Assembly (NCBI GenBank): GCA_029259675.1 | Contig: JAJDES010000415.1 | Location: 1-12,282 of the forward strand | Reading direction: 5' to 3' | DNA length: 12,282 nucleotides | Source of the DNA: Planctomycetota bacterium | Lineage (GTDB): Bacteria; Planctomycetota; UBA1135; GCA-002686595 | Part shown: piece after piece, positions 1 through 5,041 of the stretch | Numbering within the stretch: the stretch's first letter is position 1 | Layout of the letters: each line of letters opens with the position of its first letter | Translations under genes and position numbers: made by a program | Notes under the pieces: model-generated | Seen by the model: the letters and a program-made list of their open reading frames with translations, nothing else | Told to the model about the DNA's origin: nothing | Databases searched by the model: none

Positions 1-40
1 TGACTTGGGACAAAGCACCGGGTGGAACTGGACGCAATTG

Positions 41-57
41 CGCTGCAACTTGCAGCG
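41..57. repeat. Perfect 8-bp inverted repeat downstream of mreB
   Basis: CGCTGCAA and its exact complement TTGCAGCG are separated by a single C. A second, imperfect dyad lies at 80-102 (CTCCG / CGGAG around the palindrome TCGAATTCGA). Both fall in the 120 bp after the mreB stop codon. Neither is followed by a T-run on the minus strand, so they are not convincing intrinsic terminators. They could be transcript-end structures or protein sites. In these 120 bp two minus-strand frames stay open to the window edge from ATGs at 110 and 87, but their translations are Cys/Arg/Ser-rich and lack the hydrophobic N-terminus expected of MreC, so no gene is called. Confidence 0.35.
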
Positions 58-120
58 AACACTCGAATGCTCTGAAGCCCTCCGCATCGAATTCGAACGG
101 AGCAACGCATTCGCGCCCTT

Positions 121-1188
121 CTAAAAATCTTCGTCCGTCGACAGCACGCGTGAGAACACGTCCAACTTGTCGAGGAATATTCCTGTGCCGCGCGCCACGG
201 CCGTCATCGGATCATCAACGACATGCGCCGGTATGCCCAGCGAAGATTCAATCGCCTTGTCGATGCCGTGCAAGAGGGCACCGCCGCCAACAACCGTGAT
301 GCCCGAATCCACAAGGTCTGCAGAGATTTCGGGCGGCGCCTCCTCGAGTACCTGTCGAATCGATTCACAAATTTGCCGCACCGGATCCGCGAGAGCCTCG
401 CGCACTTCCAGCGATGTAATCGTTGCCCGACGGGGCAAGCCCGTTACGGAGTCGCGGCCCTTCACTTCCATGGACAACTCTTGTTCGAGTGGCCAAGCCG
501 ATCCGATTGTGAGCTTGATGCGCTCAGCGCTTTGCTCGCCGATCAAGAGACCGTTCGTGCGGCGCATGTGACTGATGATCGCCTCGTCCATTTCGTCGCC
601 GGCGACACGCAATGAAGTCGAAACAACGGAACCCGCCAAGGCCAAAATGGCCACTTCGGTTGTACCGCCGCCGATATCGACGATGAGCGAGCCGCGAGCC
701 TCGGTAACAGGCAACTCGATGCCGATGCCCGCCGCCATCGGTTCGTCAATCAAGTACACACGGCGCGCGCCGGCCTTCTCCGCGGCGTGAATGACGGCGC
801 GGCGCTCAACCGAAGTAATGCCTGTGGGAATGGAGATTACGACCTGGGGCTTCACCCAATGGCGACCGTCGTGCACCTTCGCGATGAAGTAGCGCAACAT
901 CTTCTCTGTCACCTCGATGTCGGCAATAACGCCGTGCTTGAGCGGCCGCACGGCCTCAATAAATCCGGGCACCTTGCCCAGCATGGCCTTGGCAGCGTTG
1001 CCAACAGCCATTCCGCCCAAGAGGACTTCATTGCTGCCCTTCTTGACGGCAACAACGCTGGGCTCATTGAGAATGATTCCGCGACCTCGCACGCAGACGA
1101 GGGTGTTGGCGGTGCCTAGGTCGATTCCCATGTCTACGGAGAATCGACCGAGCATCCATTCGAAGGGCTTGAGGATGTTAGTTGCCAT
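121..1188 (-). CDS. mreB: Rod shape-determining protein MreB (bacterial actin)
   Basis: This is a 355-residue actin-fold ATPase of the MreB family. It polymerises on the inner face of the cytoplasmic membrane and guides the lateral-wall synthesis (elongasome) machinery. Visible motifs are the phosphate-1 loop GIDLGTANT (residues 21-29), VERRAV (127-132), EPMAAGIG (about 149-156), the phosphate-2 loop DIGGGTTE (171-178) and the adenosine motif VVGGGALLHG (299-308). The length is close to the usual 340-350. The start at 1188 gives MATNILKPFEWMLGRF, the short amphipathic membrane-binding helix expected just before the phosphate-1 loop. An in-frame ATG at 1200 (four codons earlier) is created by a 12-bp tandem duplication. 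The frame stays open to 1353, but that extension is unlike the family. No Shine-Dalgarno site sits next to either ATG. The upstream operon ends at a terminator, so mreB probably has its own promoter. MreC and MreD genes are not visible after it. The identity is certain; the exact start is less so. Confidence 0.97.
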   Translation of the reverse strand: MATNILKPFEWMLGRFSVDMGIDLGTANTLVCVRGRGIILNEPSVVAVKKGSNEVLLGGMAVGNAAKAMLGKVPGFIEAVRPLKHGVIADIEVTEKMLRYFIAKVHDGRHWVKPQVVISIPTGITSVERRAVIHAAEKAGARRVYLIDEPMAAGIGIELPVTEARGSLIVDIGGGTTEVAILALAGSVVSTSLRVAGDEMDEAIISHMRRTNGLLIGEQSAERIKLTIGSAWPLEQELSMEVKGRDSVTGLPRRATITSLEVREALADPVRQICESIRQVLEEAPPEISADLVDSGITVVGGGALLHGIDKAIESSLGIPAHVVDDPMTAVARGTGIFLDKLDVFSRVLSTDEDF

Positions 1189-1210
1189 GATCGAGGCCAT
1201 GATCGAGGCC
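1187..1210 (-). repeat. 12-bp tandem duplication covering the mreB start
   Basis: The plus-strand unit ATGATCGAGGCC occurs twice with no gap (1187-1198 and 1199-1210), and the flanking GCC extends the match to 15 bp. On the coding strand it creates two in-frame ATG codons, at 1200 and 1188, so the N-terminus could read either Met-Ala-Ser-Ile-Met-Ala-Thr or Met-Ala-Thr. It looks like a recent slippage event at the translation start. Confidence 0.85.
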
Positions 1211-1247
1211 TGTGGAGCACTGCACTTTGGGTTCGGTGAGAAAATCC

Positions 1248-1256
1248 AACCTCCTT
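1248..1256 (-). promoter_or_regulatory. Strong Shine-Dalgarno-like sequence far upstream of the mreB ATG
   Basis: The coding strand reads AAGGAGGTT, a near-perfect complement of the 16S rRNA 3' end, but it lies about 47 nt before the first mreB ATG (1200) and about 59 nt before the likely start (1188). The only in-frame near-cognate start at workable spacing is ATT at 1243-1245, four bases after GGAGG plus TT. That start would add 19 residues that do not look like MreB. The site may be vestigial, may serve a standby or regulatory role, or may mark a non-canonical start. Confidence 0.35.
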
Positions 1257-1277
1257 CCCAGGCAACGATCCAACCGG

Positions 1278-1305
1278 AGTCTAGCGGTACCGAATGGCGG
1301 TTCAA
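1278..1305 (-). promoter_or_regulatory. Candidate sigma70-type promoter for mreB
   Basis: On the minus strand TTGAAC (-35, 1300-1305) and TAGACT (-10, 1278-1283) are separated by 16 bp; each matches the consensus at four of six positions. The predicted start of transcription is near 1271, about 15 nt before the Shine-Dalgarno-like sequence and 70-80 nt before the mreB ATG codons. A promoter is expected here because the upstream genes end at the terminator at 1548-1578. The rest of the 1211-1547 stretch contains a GC-rich hairpin (GGGCCG / CGGCCC, about 1389-1404) and two similar GGTGTGA sequences, but no gene I can support. Confidence 0.35.
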
Positions 1306-1331
1306 GCAATCGAAGGTGATGCATCTCGCAT
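1302..1331 (-). other. Possible 9-codon leader ORF before mreB
   Basis: An ATG at 1329-1331 is preceded six bases upstream by AAGAGGAGA (1337-1345), a good ribosome-binding sequence, and opens a nine-codon frame (MRDASPSIA) ending in TGA at 1302-1304. It overlaps the -35 of the candidate mreB promoter, so it could only be translated from a transcript starting further upstream. It may be chance; it is listed because it is one of the few well-placed Shine-Dalgarno/ATG pairs in the window. Confidence 0.15.
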
Positions 1332-1547
1332 CAAATTCTCCTCTTCCCGGCACCGGGTGTGACCAGACGGTTCCCGGTGTGATTGCGCGGGCCGAAACCG
1401 GCCCACTTCAACTGCTGAACTCGGAAGCAAATCACAGCCATTCGCTCCCCGAGGCTGCGCCGAATAGGGGCCATTCCCAGCCGGCTTCCGTGCCCGAGCG
1501 TTATGAAGGAGCCTTCAGGCAAATGGCTATGGGGGCGTCCCCGGGGC

Positions 1548-1578
1548 AAAAAAAAACGGCCACCCGAAGGTAGCCGTT
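1548..1578 (-). terminator. Rho-independent terminator
   Basis: Read on the minus strand, AACGGCTACC, the loop TTCG and GGTGGCCGTT form a 10-bp stem (one G-U pair) closed by a UUCG tetraloop, and the T-tract is nine long (A-run at 1548-1556 on the plus strand). It lies 57 bases after the stop codon of the 80-residue membrane protein gene. It ends the coiled-coil/small-protein transcript and separates it from mreB. Confidence 0.93.
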
Positions 1579-1635
1579 GAATCTTCTTCCCGGTTGTCCC
1601 GCTGGAGGACGCCGGAGCTCACTCCTGGCCCGGAC

Positions 1636-1878
1636 TTACTTGAAGAACATGCCCGCGCCGTATTTGCCGAGCTGGGCGTCGAGCAGCACGCAAGCGACCA
1701 CGAGCATGATGCAGGTGATGACGGCAATGCCGCCATCCACACCCATTCCCGGGGCCTCTTCGACTACTTCGACCTCTGCGCCGGCACTCGCTGCCGGTGC
1801 TTTCTTGCGCGAAGTGGCGCTGGGTTGCCGCTTGGGGGCGGCCTTGCGGGAAGCCCCGCGACTACGACTCTTGGCCAT
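1636..1878 (-). CDS. Small basic protein with one C-terminal membrane helix
   Basis: This 80-residue protein belongs to no family I recognise. Residues 1-30 are rich in Lys, Arg, Ser and Ala, similar in composition to histone-H1-like or DNA/RNA-binding tails. Residues 33-42 form a short acidic Val/Glu stretch. Residues 49-67 (GGIAVITCIMLVVACVLLD) form one hydrophobic helix, followed by a short tail ending GAGMFFK. The positive-inside rule puts the basic N-terminus in the cytoplasm. The start is well supported: AAGGAGA stands five bases before the ATG, the best ribosome-binding site in the window. It lies 47 bp after the coiled-coil protein gene and is followed by a strong terminator, so the two form one transcript. 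A role in tethering nucleic acid or an acidic partner to the membrane is only inference. Confidence 0.85.
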   Translation of the reverse strand: MAKSRSRGASRKAAPKRQPSATSRKKAPAASAGAEVEVVEEAPGMGVDGGIAVITCIMLVVACVLLDAQLGKYGAGMFFK

Positions 1879-1883
1879 GATCG

Positions 1884-1890
1884 TCTCCTT
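1884..1890 (-). promoter_or_regulatory. Ribosome-binding site of the small membrane protein
   Basis: AAGGAGA on the minus strand, five bases before the ATG at 1876-1878. It fixes the start of this small gene and suggests a high translation rate compared with its neighbours, most of which have no visible Shine-Dalgarno site. Confidence 0.8.
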
Positions 1891-1925
1891 TTGAGTTCTC
1901 TGGGATCGCCAGGTTTTGGATCGGA

Positions 1926-2777
1926 CTAGAGTTGCGTCGTGGCTTGGTCGCCGGCTGAGATCGATTGATCCTTCGCAGCGATTTCAACCAGAGCGGAGCA
2001 AATGTCGTTCTCAACATTCACCACCCGCACGCGCCCCTTGTACTGCAAGTCGCTGCCGCTGTAGACATCGAATGCCATTCCGCGCTGAACCTTGGCATTG
2101 CTGCCGACATTCAGGGCCACAAGGTCATCGCGCACACCGATTACGGCGCCCTCGATCAGCGGCACGGCAACCAAGGTCTCCAGATCAATGTGATAGGCCT
2201 CGACGGCGGCGGCAAGTGTCACATTCAGGCTCTCCGCCTGGGACTTGGCCATGGCCAAGTCGCTGCGAACATCTCCAAGCTCGGTTTCAAGATCTGAAAC
2301 CTCGGCCTGGGCCTTGCGCAGGGCGCGCTCAGCGTCGTTCTGGGCCTGAACCGCGTCGTTGCGCTCGCGCTCCATTTCCAGAGCACGCGTTTGCGAACGC
2401 TCGCTGTCGGCGCTGACCTGACTGAGTCGATCCCCGATGTTGTCGATACCCGAGCTGAGCGTCGTCAACTGGCCGCGCATTTGTCGACCCTGGGTCTTCT
2501 CTTCCTCGAGCTCGGCCTCGAGGCGCTCGACGCTGCTTTTCTTTTCGTCCGCTAGATTCCGATAGCGGTCCTTTTCGGTCCGCTCAGCGTTCAGATCGAC
2601 GTCGAGAGCTGCGAGCTGATCTTCCAGCCCTTTCTTCGTCTCGGTGTGGAGTGCCTGTTCCTCTTCATACTTCGTTTTGAAGTCCTGTGTCGTAGACAGA
2701 ACGTTCGAAGCAACTCCGAGGAAAACGGCGGAGAGGGCGAGGTTGATAACGATAAATATCCGTCCGATGGGGCTCAT
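1926..2777 (-). CDS. Membrane-anchored coiled-coil protein with a C-terminal beta-rich domain
   Basis: 283 residues. An N-terminal hydrophobic segment (about residues 5-27, IFIVINLALSAVFLGVASNVL) acts as an uncleaved anchor or signal. A long, highly charged Glu/Lys/Arg heptad-rich coiled coil follows (about 35-190). The C-terminal domain (about 205-283) has alternating hydrophobic residues and the core LVALNVGSNAKVQRGMAFDVY followed by YKGRVRVVNV, a small beta fold resembling the C-terminal domains of some periplasmic envelope proteins (FlgT-like in pattern; not confirmed). The overall plan (TM, coiled coil, beta domain) recalls MreC, but the coiled coil is longer, the C-terminal part is shorter and I see no MreC signature. 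The ATG at 2777 is chosen because the TM starts immediately after it. The frame remains open to a TTG at 2960, but those extra residues look non-coding. No Shine-Dalgarno site is visible. It is co-transcribed with the 80-residue protein. The function is unknown; an envelope scaffold role is inferred. Confidence 0.85.
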   Translation of the reverse strand: MSPIGRIFIVINLALSAVFLGVASNVLSTTQDFKTKYEEEQALHTETKKGLEDQLAALDVDLNAERTEKDRYRNLADEKKSSVERLEAELEEEKTQGRQMRGQLTTLSSGIDNIGDRLSQVSADSERSQTRALEMERERNDAVQAQNDAERALRKAQAEVSDLETELGDVRSDLAMAKSQAESLNVTLAAAVEAYHIDLETLVAVPLIEGAVIGVRDDLVALNVGSNAKVQRGMAFDVYSGSDLQYKGRVRVVNVENDICSALVEIAAKDQSISAGDQATTQL

Positions 2778-2888
2778 GCGAATCCAGCGGGGAGGGGTTT
2801 GGTTGGATGGGGGCAACCGCCTCGAAACGGGCGGAGAAGTCCAGTGTCCGTTTGCGCGGCCAAAAAAAGCAATGGCTCTACCCAAGTA

Positions 2889-2923
2889 GCGCGGCGGAGC
2901 TTGATTCTGCAGCTTTGCCGCGC
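2889..2923 (-). repeat. Long symmetric hairpin in the coiled-coil gene leader
   Basis: GCGCGGC (2889-2895) is the exact complement of GCCGCGC (2917-2923). Inside it, AGCT (2898-2901) can pair with AGCT (2911-2914), leaving a 2x2 internal loop and a 9-nt terminal loop. On the minus strand the T7 tract lies about 20 nt after the stem, too far for a classical terminator, so an mRNA-leader structure or a protein site is more likely. Confidence 0.4.
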
Positions 2924-2965
2924 CCTTGCGGGGCTGGGCGAAGCGAGCATAACTCGCCAAACCGA

Positions 2966-2990
2966 CTATCGAGAAGAGGCTATCGAGAAG
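2966..2990. repeat. Direct repeat just downstream of the predicted promoter
   Basis: CTATCGAGAAG occurs at 2966-2976 and again at 2980-2990, a 14-bp period. It covers about +19 to +43 relative to the predicted transcription start near 3009. It could be a regulator-binding site or a slippage duplication. Confidence 0.4.
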
Positions 2991-3015
2991 CGGGCACAGA
3001 CCCCGGGAGCGGGCG

Positions 3016-3045
3016 ACTATAGGGGCGTGTCCCGGCAGGGGTCAA
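3016..3045 (-). promoter_or_regulatory. Candidate sigma70-type promoter for the coiled-coil/small-protein operon
   Basis: On the minus strand TTGACC (-35, 3040-3045) and TATAGT (-10, 3016-3021) are spaced by 18 bp; each hexamer matches the consensus at five of six positions. It is the best promoter match seen in the window and lies in non-coding DNA upstream of the coiled-coil gene, with a predicted 5' leader of about 230 nt. Confidence 0.5.
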
Positions 3046-3213
3046 GCGCGATTGAAGTCACCTAGGGCTCTGCACCGCCCCACCTAACTGCACTCCAGCC
3101 GCCGGTTACCGCGCTTTTTGGCCGAGTTGACCAAAACGAGCGAGTTATTGGGCTCCCAAGCGCCTTGCCGGCCGCCTACGGCTTGATCATCGAGAAAGCT
3201 CCGCAGATCGGAC

Positions 3214-4968
3214 TCAGTGCCCCGCCGAGCTATTTTTTTGGCGAATGAGCGCGCAAAAACCGGCCGCAAGCAGCCAAATCCAAGGCCCGAGGCGCCCCGT
3301 ACGGAAAAAGGGAGTTGTGTCCGGGAGCTCCGATTCTCCGCGCATCGGAGTTGGAATTTCCACGCATAGGAAGCCCTCGACCCCCACATCTCGCCCGTCC
3401 CCATCGCGAATTCGGCCGAGTTCGGCGCCATCCGGTCCGAAGGCCGCACTGATCCCCGAATTGCTTACGCGCACAACCGAGCGCGCGCTGGAAACGGCGA
3501 GCGAGCGCGCGCTGGCCAGCATTTGGTGCGGAAGCGGGCTGGCGTCGTAGCGCTGATCGTCAGCGAGAATCAAGTGCAGGTCCACGTCGCTCGTCCCGTT
3601 GATTCCACCCGACAAATGGAAGTACCCATCCTCCCGGGCGCTGTCCAAGGACATGCTGATGCCGAGCATCCAGGGCTCGGAACCCGGCCGCTCCAGGCCG
3701 ACGGCGCCCAGGGACTCAAAGGGCCAAATGTCGGGCACCGCCCCAGCCACTTCGAAGACGGCTTGGCGCAGTTCCGCACTGGATTCAAGGCCCAACATGG
3801 ATTCCAATCCGGGCATCAGGCGTTGCTTGCCAACCGTCTCGCTGCGCTTGCCATCCGGGCTCCAGAGCGCTGCAGCGTTGCGTCGGCGGATCCAATCGCC
3901 TTGGGCGGCGTAAAATTCGAGGCCCGAGAGAAAAGCCGTATTCGGCCCCAAAAGTGCCCCCCGGAGCGGCTCATCGATGCCGGTCGGATCGGACCCAAAC
4001 AGGGGTGCGTGCACGAAGTTCCGCTCCAGGGCTTCCAGTCGATCGAACACATCCGCTTTTAGGGGCAACTCCCAGGGCTCCGTGCGAGCTCCCCGGGCGA
4101 CCGCCTCGCGCAAGTCCGAATCGAATAGCCGCAGCAACAACATGGTCTCGGCCCAAGCAACCAAATCGGGCTCGCGGCGACCCGCCGCACGACCTGCTTC
4201 CAATCCGGCCAGGGTCAGGGCCAACGAAAGGCGACGAATGCTCTTGGCCTCCCCCAGCAAAGCCTTGCGCGAGTGCTCGATGTTCGGTTGCACCAACAAA
4301 ATGCTCGGCCCTGCTTCGGTTGCGGGCACGCGAAACACCCGTGTCGCCGCCGCACCGAGCAACAGCATCCCCAGGGGCAGCGCGAGCACGCGCATGCGGC
4401 GGCTGAGGCAAAACTCCGCAAGTCCTCCCCCTACGCCGGCCAAGATCCAGCCCACACCCGCCATGCCCCACAGTCGCGCGCTGCCCGCCAGCCAATCCAA
4501 ATCCAGCGCCAAATGGCCCAATCGCAAGCCTCCAAAACCCAATGGCAGGGGCAACATCGAGCGCAGGCATTCGGCGGCGGTGAAGGCGAGGGCAATTGCA
4601 AGGGAGAGCGGCAATCGAGTCGCCAATCGCCGCAGAAGCAAGCCGCCCAGGGCCAAATGAAAGCCGAGCCCAATGGCCGTAACCAACGCGGTGGGCAGGA
4701 AGGCCAAGCTCAACCACCAAAACTGGGTGCCGAGCCCTACAGACGCAAGAACCCACTCTATTGCGAAGGCAAAACGTCCCGGGCGAGCGGCAAAGGTGCC
4801 CCAAAAGGCAATTCCGAGGATTGCCAAGGGCAAGCTTCCCGCCCCAAAGAGCATGCCCGGTCCGGCGCCGACAATGGCAGCCCAACCAATCGCGCAACCG
4901 GCGAGTCGCTTCCAGGACGCCAAGCTGCCTGGGGCCGAGTGTTCGTCACTGCTGGGCAAGTTGGTCAT
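3214..4968 (-). CDS. lnt: Apolipoprotein N-acyltransferase family protein with an altered catalytic site
   Basis: 584 residues with the Lnt plan: an N-terminal block of hydrophobic helices (about 20-210), a periplasmic nitrilase-fold (CN hydrolase) domain (about 222-540) and a last membrane helix near 560-577. Lnt transfers an acyl chain from phospholipid to the N-terminal cysteine of lipoproteins through a Glu-Lys-Cys triad. ILLVQPNIEHSRK starts the nitrilase domain, WAET supplies the Glu (E274), GKQRLMPGLE supplies the Lys (K381) and a second conserved Glu (E389), and SARSVVRVSNSGISA matches the family's late motif. Where the family has Cys-Tyr-Glu, this protein reads GISMSLDS: the nucleophile position is Ser438 (codon at 3655-3657), followed by Met and Ser. 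The usual NDAWFG-type loop is also altered (ADDQRYD). Activity is therefore doubtful, and another Lnt may exist elsewhere. The start is uncertain: a GTG at 4983 adds five residues, and neither start has a clear ribosome-binding site. It lies 73 bp after moeA, probably in the same transcript. Confidence 0.85.
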   Translation of the reverse strand: MTNLPSSDEHSAPGSLASWKRLAGCAIGWAAIVGAGPGMLFGAGSLPLAILGIAFWGTFAARPGRFAFAIEWVLASVGLGTQFWWLSLAFLPTALVTAIGLGFHLALGGLLLRRLATRLPLSLAIALAFTAAECLRSMLPLPLGFGGLRLGHLALDLDWLAGSARLWGMAGVGWILAGVGGGLAEFCLSRRMRVLALPLGMLLLGAAATRVFRVPATEAGPSILLVQPNIEHSRKALLGEAKSIRRLSLALTLAGLEAGRAAGRREPDLVAWAETMLLLRLFDSDLREAVARGARTEPWELPLKADVFDRLEALERNFVHAPLFGSDPTGIDEPLRGALLGPNTAFLSGLEFYAAQGDWIRRRNAAALWSPDGKRSETVGKQRLMPGLESMLGLESSAELRQAVFEVAGAVPDIWPFESLGAVGLERPGSEPWMLGISMSLDSAREDGYFHLSGGINGTSDVDLHLILADDQRYDASPLPHQMLASARSLAVSSARSVVRVSNSGISAAFGPDGAELGRIRDGDGRDVGVEGFLCVEIPTPMRGESELPDTTPFFRTGRLGPWIWLLAAGFCALIRQKNSSAGH

Positions 4969-5041
4969 GCGGGCTTCGGGCACTTTCGTTGCACTTGCAT
5001 GGCGGATAGCTCTTGATTCGCGCAGGGCACTGCGGCTCCGC

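Larger units (their letters stand above)
2778..3213. other. 436-bp non-coding region with promoter, repeats and structured leader
   Basis: This lies between the lnt-like gene and the coiled-coil gene, both on the minus strand. I found no convincing gene in it. It holds a sigma70-like promoter (3016-3045), a 14-bp-period direct repeat (2966-2990) and a long hairpin (2889-2923), plus a T7 tract on the minus strand near 2862-2868. From the promoter, the leader of the coiled-coil mRNA would be about 230 nt. No tRNA arms and no riboswitch consensus I know were seen. No intrinsic terminator for the lnt-like gene is visible. Confidence 0.5.

Noticed and set aside
1189..1353. Extension of mreB to an upstream start at 1353
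   Set aside because: The extra 55 residues do not resemble MreB, which begins with a short amphipathic helix just before the phosphate-1 loop. The candidate promoter also lies inside this stretch.
1331..1549. 72-codon minus-strand frame between the terminator and mreB
   Set aside because: No ribosome-binding site, no domain pattern, and its composition looks like translated non-coding DNA.
2966..2990. Short repeats here as part of a CRISPR array
   Set aside because: Only two 11-bp copies, three bases apart, with no spacer-length gaps and no cas genes.
3114..3136. TTTTGG / CCAAAA hairpin after the lnt-like gene as a terminator
   Set aside because: The stem is only six pairs with a nine-base loop, and no T-run follows on the minus strand.
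3084..3449. 121-codon minus-strand frame overlapping the end of the lnt-like gene
   Set aside because: Most of it lies out of frame within the lnt-like gene, whose C-terminal membrane helix is clearly real there. The remainder has no recognisable features and no start signal.
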